A stretch of DNA of 64,000 nucleotides, from assembly GCA_963693365.1 (NCBI GenBank), contig CAVNZM010000006.1, positions 5,952,001-6,016,000 on the forward strand, read 5' to 3'. Under the pieces are notes generated by a model. It ran no database searches, had not been told where the DNA came from, and saw only the letters and a program-made list of their open reading frames with translations. This DNA comes from Amoebidium appalachense (taxonomy: Eukaryota > Ichthyosporea). Made by a program: the position numbers and the translations under genes. How positions within the stretch are numbered: the first letter of the stretch is position 1; every line of letters begins with the position of its first letter. Positions 42,063-52,477 of this stretch are shown here, piece after piece.

Positions 42063-43006
42063 ACACCCCACCCCCACAACCCCACCCTTCTCTTACTCAA
42101 CGCACTCTCTTTCTCGCGTGAGTACCTTGCTCGGCGCTCTCAAGTCTCCGAGAGATCTTGAACCAGATTTCATGAACTGAGGGATCTAAGTTCGACGAAT
42201 CTAATTGTGCTATTTCGTACCAAATATGTATTACTCGATTTCGAAAATCCAATCAAATCGCGCTAGTAACATTCTTATCTGGTGCCCAAAACGACGCGTT
42301 TGCCTCTGCATGATGTTTCAGTCTTCACACTTCAGTGGAGCACAGTTAGGGGGAGGAGGAGGAGGAGGAGGAGGAGGAGGAGGAGGAGGAGGGGGGGGGG
42401 GGGGGGAGGAGAATTTAGTAGTGAATGATATTGTATATAAAATAGTCCAAATTTACTATTGCAACCAGCCGTATCCTCAAGAAGATGCAGAGCTTCTGCT
42501 AGGGCTGTACATATATAGAAAAAAACGCAAACTCCCCCAGCAGCTAATAGATGGGTAGTTACGGCGAGGACGGTGACAGCTTAGGATGAGCAGGAAAAAA
42601 ATTGTCAACAGAACGGTATTATAGCCTAGCACGCTGAGTCTATTTGATAGTGCTGTTTGTTGTCTCATAGTGAACTAAAAAAATCGCTATGTCATTGGTC
42701 CTTTTGGTGGCTTTTGTGCGACATGCTCCCAAAATTTCTATCTAGTATCATCCTTGTGTCAAGTTTCTGCAAGGTCATGTGACGACTGTCACACCTTTCG
42801 GCTACAAAAGCCTGCTTAATCTCTCTCTCTATCACCAGTCTCACAAAGCAAACCAAGTGTACACATCTGCACAGTGCGCGCTATAGCTACAACTGAGTAG
42901 TTTGGAGTTCAAGCTTGCACACAACAACTTCACCACCCTTCTTCGATACTATCAATTTCTCATTTCCCCTTTCACTCAGTTTCAAGGTTATCTTTCACAA
43001 ACCAAC
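42063..43006. other. Spacer and promoter of the repeat-protein gene
   Basis: Unique sequence with one (GGA)n/G-tract (42350-42410). Immediately upstream of the start are a TACAAAAG element near 42803 and a pyrimidine-rich stretch, plausible core promoter parts. No second gene recognised. Confidence 0.4.
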
Positions 43007-44371
43007 ATGAAGCCCAGCAGTCTTCGTCTCCTGGCCGTGCTCGGGGCTGCTTCCTGCCTGCCCTCTGCCCTGGGTGCTGCCTCCCCAACCACCGCCGCAG
43101 CAGCGCCATCGGCCCAGCCGGCCGGCTCAGAGCCAGCCACGTGGGACCCCAAAGTGCTGACGCTGCGCACAGGCACAGACACGGTCACGGAAAAGGGCGG
43201 AGACAAGAAAGAGGACCTCAAGGACGGCAAGAAGGATGACAAGAAGGAGGATTACGGCAAGAAGGAGGATAGGAAGGAGGATTACAAGAAGGAGGGTGAC
43301 AAGAACGAGGAGTACGGCCAGAACTGCCGTTGCGACGACTATGACGAAGGCTACGGTCAGTACGACGATTCGTCCGACTCGTACGGGCAGGAGTATCACC
43401 ACGGGTACGGCATGGGCCGGCAGCAGTACGACGATGGGGCCTACTACGGCAGCAGCGGGCACTACGGCCACTCCTACGGCCGCCAGAACAACTATGACGA
43501 TTCGTACGGCCAGGGCATGGGCAAAGACCACTACGGCCAGCAGTACGGCCAGGCCTACGAGGGGGACTACTACGGCCGCAACATGTACGGGCAGGCCCGC
43601 TACGGCAAGGATATGTACGAGGACAACCGCTACGGTAAGGAGGTTAATAAGGATCATGGCAAGAACAAGTACGACGACGGCAAGAAGAAGTACGACGACG
43701 GCAAGAACAAGTACCAGGACCGCTACGGCAAGGACTACGGGCAGGAATCGTACGGCAAAGTGCAGAAGAAGGAGCACAACACCCAGTACGGCAAGAACAA
43801 GTACGAGGATAACAAGTACGAGGACAACATGTACATGAACAAGTATGATGACAACAAGCACAACAAGGACATGTACGACGACCGGTACGGCAAGAACAAG
43901 TACGAGGACAACAAGAACAATTACGAGGATAACAAGAACAAATACGAGGACAGGTACGGCAAAGGCACCAACGACTACGGCAAGAAGGAGGAGAACGACA
44001 ACCGGTACGGCAAGAACAAGTACGAGGACAACAAGAACAATTACGAAAATAACAAGAACAAGTACGAGGACAGGTACGGCAAAGGCACCAACGACTACAG
44101 CAAGAAGGATGAGAACGACGACCGGTACGGCAAGAACAAGTACGAGGACAACAAGAACAATTACGAGGATAACAAGAACAAGTACGAGGACAGGTACGGC
44201 AAAGGCACCAATGACTACGGCAAGAAGGAGGAGAACAAGTACGAGGACGGCAAGAACAAGTACGAGGACGGCAAGAACAAGTACGAGGACGGCAAGAACA
44301 AGTACGAGGACGGCCACCGCCAGCGCCGTGACTACACCTGGGGCAATGAGCATGCCTACCGCTTCTATTAA
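43007..44371 (+). CDS. Secreted Tyr/Lys/Asp/Asn/Gly-rich repeat protein, 454 aa, intronless
   Basis: ATG in AACATGAAG context. Signal peptide MKPSSLRLLAVLGAASCLPS followed by ALGAASPTT, cleavage likely after ALGA. Residues about 22-60 are an Ala/Pro linker; 65-105 are Lys/Asp/Glu-rich (KKEDYGKKEDRKEDYKKEG). One CRC pair follows, then a Tyr/Gly/Gln/Asp-rich section (YGQ, YGR, DDSYG). The C-terminal half has three near-identical 40-residue repeats built of YGKNKYEDNKNNYEDNKNKY and RYGKGTNDYGKKEEN, then four YEDGKNK heptads, ending AYRFY. Composition recalls matrix, cuticle or adhesive proteins, but I see no named family. The GC-rich, uniform codon use makes the complementary strand open for 408 codons; that is a shadow. 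ATTAAA lies 25 bp past the stop. Confidence 0.8.
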   Translation: MKPSSLRLLAVLGAASCLPSALGAASPTTAAAAPSAQPAGSEPATWDPKVLTLRTGTDTVTEKGGDKKEDLKDGKKDDKKEDYGKKEDRKEDYKKEGDKNEEYGQNCRCDDYDEGYGQYDDSSDSYGQEYHHGYGMGRQQYDDGAYYGSSGHYGHSYGRQNNYDDSYGQGMGKDHYGQQYGQAYEGDYYGRNMYGQARYGKDMYEDNRYGKEVNKDHGKNKYDDGKKKYDDGKNKYQDRYGKDYGQESYGKVQKKEHNTQYGKNKYEDNKYEDNMYMNKYDDNKHNKDMYDDRYGKNKYEDNKNNYEDNKNKYEDRYGKGTNDYGKKEENDNRYGKNKYEDNKNNYENNKNKYEDRYGKGTNDYSKKDENDDRYGKNKYEDNKNNYEDNKNKYEDRYGKGTNDYGKKEENKYEDGKNKYEDGKNKYEDGKNKYEDGHRQRRDYTWGNEHAYRFY

Positions 44372-44498
44372 ATGCCAGCGCCCAATCAGGTGCCGGGATT
44401 AAAACGTAGCTAGCTACTACTGTAGTGTTAGTGTGTCCCTTCCGTTTGCCCTGCGATACTATTGCATTCGGTTTAGTCATACTAATATATATTGGTAG

Positions 44499-44638
44499 CC
44501 ATGTGTATACTATTTGTATTAGAAGCTCCAGCCCAGCATGTGTGCCTTGATGGCCCTGGCCTGTTGAGCCATGTGTATACTATTTGTATTAGAAGCTCCA
44601 GCCTAGCATGTGCGCCTTGATGGCCCTGGCCTGTTGAG
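44499..44638. repeat. Two 70-bp tandem copies in the 3' flank
   Basis: 44499-44568 and 44569-44638 differ at two positions (GCCCAGCATGTGTG against GCCTAGCATGTGCG). A very recent duplication just downstream of the repeat-protein gene. Confidence 0.95.
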
Positions 44639-44685
44639 TAAAAAACGTCACAATTGAACCAGACCCTCTCGATGGCACATAATAA

Positions 44686-44691
44686 CCCCCC

Positions 44692-44722
<31 letters not shown>

Positions 44723-44772
44723 AAAAAAAAAAAAAAAAAAGAAAAAGAAAAAGAAAAAGAAAAAAAAAGAAA
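44686..44772. repeat. (C)n(A)n junction and AAAAAG repeats
   Basis: C about 26, A about 28, then GAAAAA units. Confidence 0.95.
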
Positions 44773-44878
44773 CCTTCATCCCCTTGTTTTCCTACGGTAC
44801 TAGTAGTGTGCAGACATGCACATTCAAAACTTTGCACACACGCGCATATCCAGATATGCCACCACCTCACCCGTATCT

Positions 44879-44879
<1 letters not shown>

Positions 44880-44934
<55 letters not shown>

Positions 44935-45300
44935 ACCCCACCCTCCACCCCCTTACCCATACACATGCACACCAAAAAGAAGACTGCCCAGGCACACATG
45001 GTCACCTACTACATACGACAGGCACACACAAAACTCTCCGACACATACTACATGCACATTAAACACCCACGCACGGACACACCCACACACATGCACACGC
45101 GCACGCGCACATTTATGCAGGCACAAGCACACGCACTTCGACTCACACACACACGCACACTCACACGCACGCGCACACGCACGCACACGCGCACACACAC
45201 AGGCACACGCATGCACATGCACACGCACACACAGGCACACGCACGCACATGCACTCGCACACACAGGCACACACACAGTGTCACACATACACACACAAGC
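44880..45300. repeat. C homopolymer (about 54) and imperfect (CA)n
   Basis: C-tract 44881-44934, then CA with CACG/GCAC variants to 45300. No gene. Confidence 0.9.
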
Positions 45301-45475
45301 ACATAAATCATTGCGATGACACCAGCCAACACGTGCCAACACAGACAGCCTGGCGCGCACACGCACATCCGTGCACATCGAACTGGATATATGCACGTGC
45401 ACGTGTATGCACAGTACACACACAACTATATATCTCGCACCAGCTGCATGCACATTGGGCAAATCGTTTACTCAC

Positions 45476-45980
45476 GGTGATCGTGCCCTGTAGACGGATG
45501 CACGTTTTATCTAAATCTGCACCGTGACGTGCAGGGGATAAGGACAAGGAGGAGGTGGTGTGCGTGGGTAGTTTTGTTTGGTGGTGGTGGTGGGGGGGGG
45601 GGGGGGGGGGGGATTGGTGGGTGGATATGGAGGGACTGGGGGGTTGGGGAGGGGGGAGGAGAGGCAGGGGGCTCGGGAAGGGGAGGCAGGGAGGAAACCT
45701 GTTGGTGGGCTTAGTAGACCGCATGGGTGAAAAACTTTCCAGGGTTGCTAGGGAACTTCTTTGGCAGCATTAAATATGCAGGAAATGGCTTCAAGCTGTT
45801 GGGGAGGGGGGGTGGGGGGGGGGGGTCTAATTTGAATTTGTAAATCGGGACACTCCTTGTGTTCAGGGGTTTTAAAGACAATAAAAGGGAGGGGGAGAGT
45901 AGAGAATGTGGTTCACAGTACCAATCACAAAACCTGTGACGGGTTAGGCAATGTGGGTTTACACAAAGGACACCAAAACA

Positions 45981-46025
<45 letters not shown>

Positions 46026-46397
46026 TGTGTGTTTTCATTTTTTATTTTTTTTTGGAGGGGGGGGGGGGGGGGGGGGGGAGGGGGAGGGAGGCCACCTACT
46101 AGCAAAGAAACATTTACATGCATCTAAGCCAGAGTACCTGCCTCCGGTTTACTTACTTTTCTTTTCCAGTAGCTGGCCTACAGAGATATTCTTGGTAATA
46201 GTATTGAGTGTTTTCCGATATTCATGCTTCGCCTTACATTGTGTGTATTTGCATATATACGCATATCTATGCATCTGCACATGGGTAATCCGATAGATGT
46301 ACGTGGCGGGAGATCCGAATTGTGTGCATGAATTAGAAACGAGGTTTTCTATTGAAAGGTTAAAAGTCTGCATGATATACGGGGTTAACAAGCACAA
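45476..46397 (-). CDS. Two exons of an unrecognised gene (partial)
   Basis: Exon 46157-46397 (possible start MCLLTPYIM; reads ...KAKHEYRKTLNTITKNISVG, QLLEKK) ends AAAA|GTAAGT in phase 1. Exon 45476-45516 opens behind GGTGCAG in the matching phase and reads NLDKTCIRLQGTIT, ending at GTGAGT. The strong donors and phase match suggest a real gene, but I do not recognise the family and cannot find following exons in the CA array below 45.4 kb. The 5' limit is uncertain: an internal acceptor at 46270 (CATGTGCAG|ATGC) may be the true exon start. Intron contains G-rich and GT blocks (45585-45610, 45984-46020, 46057-46080). Confidence 0.4.
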
Positions 46398-46939
46398 TAC
46401 TTAAGGTTTATCTAGACGTGCTAAAAGTTTGTGGCTATTTCTTGTGGGACAGCACACAGTGTTTCTATGTGACTAATTAGTATATCTCATATACGTAGAT
46501 AGTCATGGTTGGTGGGTGCTGCAATGTCTTTCCCCAAAACCCAAAACTGTAAGTATTTCATACTTCTCTTTATAGACCTCAAATCTAGATAAAACAGTGG
46601 CCATTAAACTAACGACCATTTAGGTATGTCCGAGCCCTCCCCCCCCCCCCCCCCCCTCCCCATCTAGTCATAGGATCTCTATACACTTCTAAACTGCCTA
46701 ACTTGAACTTCCAGATTGGAAAGTTTCATAACTCTGGTTGTTTGGATGAATTCTGGTATCGATAAACATTCGAATATTGGGTGTTTGTCTCATTACGTAC
46801 TATGGATCTAGTCTAATGGCATGTATGGGAGCTCTGGCCTTAGAGCGTATGCCTTATTATGTGATAGATTCCGGGACCTCCTTACTACTTGAGTTGACCT
46901 GTACACATCTTCTTTAAAGAACATATTGTTTTTTGCTAT
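46398..46939. other. Spacer
   Basis: Unique sequence with one C-tract (46638-46656). No gene seen. Confidence 0.5.
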
Positions 46940-47571
46940 TTAGGCAACAAATTGAATATCTCCTTTGCGATTTGGGTAGAACCTGTCGCAGTTTTCTTTA
47001 AACAGTCTCTCGAGGCCGGCGAGGTACTCAGAGTGCACCCGATCAATCTTTTCCTGACTGGGATCGGCATTCTGAACACAGTCGATGGGCGATCCAACTG
47101 TGCGTGCGTGTGTGTGTGTGTGTGTGTGTGAGTGGGTGCGCGTGCGCGTGTGCATGTGAGTGAGAGAAGGAGTGCCTGGGGTCAGTGGATGTGTGCAGGT
47201 GTCCACACGCAATATGGACATGTACATGTGGGTGTGTGTTTGTGCACGTGTGTGTAATTTTGCTTTTTGCATGCGAGTGAACAGATAAAAGCAGGTGTGT
47301 GTGTGTGTGTGTGTGTGTGTCCACTCACAGCGTTTGTGAGCGTGTGCGCGAGCGTGCGATCTATAGATATGAGTATGTTGTGATCCTCTTTTGGGTGGGT
47401 GGGTGGGGGGAGGGGGGGGGGGGGAAATGGGGGAAGGGGAGGGGGTGGAGAGGGGTGAAAGGAATTGGAAAGGAGGTAGCAAGAGGAACAGCAGGTCTTT
47501 GTTAGTGAGTACGGGAAAATGTGGATATTTGCTGAGTGTGTGGAGTGTTTCTTCGTTCACGAGAAGGAGGA

Positions 47572-47603
<32 letters not shown>

Positions 47604-48026
47604 ATGAGGGGGTATTAAACACGGAGGAAGGTGATACGGGCACCCCAAAGTTCTGTGTTCTCTTTTCAAAAGAAAGGGGGGGGGGGGGGTTTGAAAGGGA
47701 GCGGTGGTGGGGGAGTGGGTGGGTATGGGAGGAGGGGGGTTTTGGGCCGGGGCCCGGGGGGGGGGGGGGGGAGGGAGGGGGGAGTAAACAAAAGAGAAAT
47801 CAAACCAAAAAATCAACCAACGGGGGCAAGGGCAAGATGCGCACTTACCAACGATGTGGATAGGACGGCGCATGGGCAGAATTCCGAATTTGTAGTTAAA
47901 AACCCCCCTGCCGAAGATCATGGGGGCCGTCCACCCAAACTTCTTCATCATATTGCTCTGTGGATCGGTGGTGGGTCAGGGCTTAGAATGTGGTTGCTTA
48001 TTGTGTGTGTGTGTGTGTGTGACGGT

Positions 48027-48065
<39 letters not shown>

Positions 48066-48915
48066 CGGCTTGCTAGCTCTGTGTTGTATTTTCGTTTGTC
48101 TTTGTATGGTTGAAAGTGGATTTTCGAAACCACTTGACCCTGTCCCCCATTATACGTCCCGAAGCCATAAGCACGGCTCGAAAGAGACTTTTTGCCAATT
48201 GCACAAAACATCATCCGGCCAAAAGACGATAGCGTACCTAACGCGACATGTGCAAAAATACCAGAAGTTCACACCCACTACCAAAGCATAAGCCCCCCCC
48301 CTCCCCCCCGCGCCCACTCCAATTATTCGCTCCCTTCCATTTTCCTTGCTTTGGACCAACATCTCAATCCCAAACACCTTTTCCCCATCTCCCTTGAACA
48401 ATATGCCTCCCCCTTCCCCTCCCCACAAACACACACTTCACACACACGCACAATTCAGATTCACACACAACCTTTCCCTAACCTACAGGAAGGGATGCAC
48501 ATAGACACAACACGGTCTCAGGGTTAGAAAAAAGGCCAACCAGATAAACTCCTTATCACGTTACCTGCAGCCTACGTAGCCACGAGCCGTCGGGGTTAGG
48601 AATTTGATTCCAGAGGTTGTTTTCACCAAACGCGAAAACAGGAACAAGAGATGCCCTGTAGAGAGAAAAAAGAACACGATTCAGTGTTTTTGAATAGAAA
48701 TCCCCAGGTTAGTCTACAGATATGGGTCGTGCGTTCACTCACTCCATTAGGCATTGTTATTCTGTTACTATATAGACCCCGCCCGTATATACGGTATAGC
48801 CTCAAAGTGTAGTGACGTTATATCAGGCTGATATTCAGAAGGTGGTTGGGGCAAAGTCACGTGTGTAGGCTGACGGGATGACTATTGGGTTCTTAACCTT
48901 TTTACGAAAGTGGAA

Positions 48916-48979
<64 letters not shown>

Positions 48980-49914
48980 CGGTGGGAGAGGGGAGCGAGG
49001 AAGATTACCGATGGGTTTGTGTGTGTTAAAAACGGGAGGTGTAACGAGAAGGAGGGGGTGAACTGAAGGGGGGTTGCGTTAGTGGAGGTCGTTGTGCGAG
49101 GGGAGGTGTGTGTGTGTGTTTGTGTGTGTGTGTGCTTGTTTGGTGGTGGGCGGGGGGTGGGGAGACATACCCATGCTTGATTGCAAGCCTGACAAAGCCC
49201 TTTCTCCTCTTGAGGGTGAGATTGCTAGTGCCTGGGTGGGCATCCAAAGACTCGGCAGCTCCCCCAACAATAATCACGGCAGAGTTACCTGACGGGGAGG
49301 GGAGGGTTGGGGGGGGGGGGGGGGGGGGAGGGGGGGGGGAAGAGGAAAGAGAGAGCGAGAGAGAGAGAGAGAGAGAGAGAGCCGGTAAAGGGGAGGGAAG
49401 GGGATGGAAAGCGGGAAATCGGGGGACGGGGGAGGGGAGAAAAGGGATTTTTAGCTGAGAGTAGCTTTAGTGAAAATAACAAAGACAAAACGAAAGAGCC
49501 CAAAATCCTTGCGAAGGGGGGAGAAGTGAGAGAGAGAGAGGGGGGGGGTGGGCAGGGGGGTGGGAGGGAGACTCCTTAACAACTCCTTAACCTTAACAGA
49601 GCCGGTTCTCTTGATGTACTTTTCTCGCTTTCTCCCTATTTCCACTTCCTAGACATGAATGTGCAAGGGGAATGCATGTGTGTGGTTGTGTGGTTGTGTA
49701 TGTGTGTGTGTGGTTGTGTTTGTTTTTGGGTGTGTTTTGGGGGGGGGGGGGGGGGGGGGGGGGAGGAGGCTCAAAATAACCGCACGAAAGAAGTTGACAT
49801 AAACCTTAGGTGTACATTGCTGCGTACTATCAACCCATCAGTTTTTCACAGTTACCATATATCTCTAATCCGATGGAAACAGTTTTTATCTAAACCATCA
49901 AAGAAAAAAAAAAG

Positions 49915-49945
<31 letters not shown>

Positions 49946-50122
49946 TGGTTGCATACCCTTTTTCTTTGATGCTAGTGTGTTGTTAATGCTTGTACGCCCC
50001 ACGTCAACGAATCCGAGGGAGATCAGCACCTCGCGATAGAAGGGAATCTTGAAGTTGACGGAGAGGGTGGCGGGGCTGATGGTAAGCCCTGTGTGTGTGT
50101 GTGTGTGTATGTGTGTGTGTGT

Positions 50123-50158
<36 letters not shown>

Positions 50159-50279
50159 GGGGAAGGGTAAGCCCTGTGTGTCTGTCTGTCTGTGTGTGTG
50201 TGTGTGTCTGCGCGAGCGCAGGTGGGTGAGTGGATTGGGGAGGGGGTTGTAACGACCATCCCCATCTCCCCCTCCTCCC

Positions 50280-50320
<41 letters not shown>

Positions 50321-50407
50321 AAAAAAAAAAAAAACGGGACCGGGAAGGAATCTGACATAATCTCACAACAACAGCTAAGGCATCACAGATCTCTCTCTCT
50401 CTCTCTC

Positions 50408-50448
<41 letters not shown>

Positions 50449-50836
50449 AACCCCCCCCCCCCCCCCCCTAGGGAGCATAATGGTTCTACCTGGAAATAGG
50501 CGCTCGACCCCGCAATATTCGCTCCCAAATGCACCCACGGCCCCAACCGCAATGATGCCGTGTGGGTGGTACTCAAACAGGTAGTTTTTCTGTGTGAGGG
50601 ATAAGGTGTGAGTGCAAGAAGTTGATATCTCATGTTTTCCTTCTTAGTTGCAGAAGAATGTCTCGCACTTTGTCAGTCAGTCTCCCCCCCCCCCCCCCCC
50701 CCCCTCCCCCCAATATTCCCTTACATCATCCTGCATCCCCCGTTCAAAGCACTTGTGTGATCCCCCTCCCCCTCCCCCCCCCCCAAACAAAAAAAAAACA
50801 AAACCAACACACACCCACACACACACCCACACAGTC

Positions 50837-50879
<43 letters not shown>

Positions 50880-51810
50880 AAAAAAAAAAAAAAAAACGAA
50901 TAGAAGGAAGAAAGAGAGAAGCCGTCCTTTAGTGACCTGATAATCTCCCTACATTCTGGCTCCGTCTCACCTATGATTACCACCCACTTCCCCCCAACTA
51001 CACCCCAGGGGTTCCATGCGATTCCCCCTTCTTCCTCCCCCCCCCCCCCCCCCCCACCTCCACTCCCCCCCACACGACCATCACCACCAGAACATTTTTG
51101 ATCATTCCAGCACCTACATTTTCTCAAACAACATGCACTGAAACCATTAACTGTAACAGAAATCCTTGAATGGAAGAATACGTTCTTAGATGGCAGTAAA
51201 AGTATTTTAGGGTAACTTACGTTAGCATCCAAATCGGTAGTCTTGTGGAGGCTAATCGGAAAATATTCGCAGAACCATCGCATGATCGGAAATCTCCGGG
51301 CAGAAGCCGATCGCCGGCCAACCCCGTTTTTGGGCGTCATATAGTCCACAAAGAAGATCCAGTATACATATGATAGGTAGAGTGGCTGTGTGTGGAGGTG
51401 GGTTGTGTGGTGTTGTGGTTTTGGATTGGGTGAGAATCATGCAGGGGGGAGAAGTATGTGGGGGGTCGTGGTGGTGGTGGTGGTGGTGGTGGTGGTTGGG
51501 GGGAGGAGGGGGGGGGGGCTTAGGGAAATGTTTGAGGTGGAGCACGGAGAGAAAGCAGAGTGGGGGGTCCTACTAGCACGGGAGAGAGATTCAAAATGAA
51601 ACCAGCAGGTCGACGGGTGGAAAAGGAAAGACGATGGATGAATCAACAAACACATACACACATGTGTGTGTGTGAGTGTGAGTGTGTGTGAGTGTGAGTG
51701 TGTGTGTGTGTGTGCGCGCGCGCACAAGGCAGTGTGGGGGTGGGGTAGCGGCGGTGGTGGTGGTGGTGGTGGTAGTGGGGGGGGAGGGGGGGGGGGGGGG
51801 GGGGGGGGGG

Positions 51811-51845
<35 letters not shown>

Positions 51846-52477
51846 GGAGGAAAAGCGCCTGGTTGAAGCCTGAACCGAAGCACACTATGATATGACAACC
51901 CCGGATTGCTCACTTGCATGGCACAAAGATTCTCAGAAAGTTATTCGCTCTATTTTTTAGACCCATTAGTCAGGGTGTGGGGCGGAGTGAGGGGCAAATG
52001 TGTTCCTCATCACAGAAACACAAAGGAAAAAACGTGTATAAAAATGACGAAGCCCTGATCAGTGGGGGGGAAAAAAGCAAAAATAAAAACCAATGAACTT
52101 GCTGCAAAGCCTTAGAGAAGTGTACATACATACAAGGATAACCTATTCAGCAGAAAGGAGGGCGGGTGCCGGGGGGGGGGGGGGGGGGGGGGGAGAAGGG
52201 CAGGTTAGAGTGCGTAAAATGCCTAAGAATGTGCATGGTACACATTCACGACAGACAACATATTATTAAACACATCTTGCAAAGCACACACAATCATACA
52301 GGGGGAATGGGGTAAGGGTAACATTGAACATACCCAAGTGATGGGGGTGAAGATCAGGAAGAGGTTAAGGGCGATGCATGCCACCTGTAGGGCCACAAAG
52401 AACACAATCGCAGCCATCTGTTTGCGCCGGTAGAGGGGTGTGTCCAGAGGCGCCATCCAATCGGGAAGGGGCAGCAC
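46940..52477 (-). CDS. DGAT2: Diacylglycerol O-acyltransferase 2 (DGAT2 family), 8 exons, about 337 aa plus missing start exon
   Basis: Minus exons 52334-52477, 51221-51385, 50490-50589, 49957-50088, 49171-49288, 48565-48655, 47849-47957 and 46940-47097 (TAA). All phases agree. Family marks in order: membrane segment [30 protein letters not shown] with [26 protein letters not shown] (catalytic HPHG); [39 protein letters not shown] with [57 protein letters not shown] with [15 protein letters not shown]. It acylates diacylglycerol with acyl-CoA to make triacylglycerol at the ER and lipid droplets. The exon at 52477 begins with GTG behind an acceptor, so a short start exon lies further upstream (or translation starts at internal MAPLDTP). 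Length fits the family (about 340-390 aa). Confidence 0.93.
47100..47332. repeat. (GT)n and TGTGCA variants
   Basis: Directly upstream in sense of the last DGAT2 exon: a (CA)n tract ends in its acceptor. Confidence 0.85.
47570..47785. repeat. G-tract block
   Basis: G about 28, G about 14 and G about 16 in the last DGAT2 intron. Confidence 0.85.
48001..48066. repeat. (GT)n and G homopolymer (about 40)
   Basis: In the intron between DGAT2 exons 48565-48655 and 47849-47957. Confidence 0.9.
48916..48978. repeat. (GT)n microsatellite
   Basis: About 60 bp pure GT. Confidence 0.95.
49306..49382. repeat. G-tracts and (GA)n
   Basis: G-tracts then about 22 bp GA. Confidence 0.85.
49739..49945. repeat. 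G homopolymer and A-tract
   Basis: G about 25 (49739-49763); A-rich 49904-49940 immediately downstream in sense of exon 49957-50088. Confidence 0.85.
50090..50460. repeat. (GT)n, G-tract, C-tract/A-tract, (TC)n and C-tracts
   Basis: GT 50091-50122, G about 34, C about 32 joined to A about 24 (50280-50334), TC 50392-50410, C about 36 and C about 20. Here C is on plus, so the DGAT2 intron is G-rich in sense, against the usual polarity. Confidence 0.9.
50684..51060. repeat. C-tracts with two (C)n(A)n junctions
   Basis: C-tracts at 50685-50704, 50775-50784/A, 50838-50869 joined to A about 27, and 51037-51055. Confidence 0.9.
51467..51842. repeat. (GGT)n, GT and G homopolymers
   Basis: GGT about 9 copies (51467-51495), GT (51664-51715), GGT (51753-51772), G about 60 (51777-51842). 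Lies in the first seen DGAT2 intron. Confidence 0.9.

Noticed and set aside
43127-44353. 408-codon frame on the minus strand opposite the repeat protein
   Set aside because: Val/Leu-repeat shadow caused by GC-rich third positions and repeats in the real gene; no sensible start or domain.
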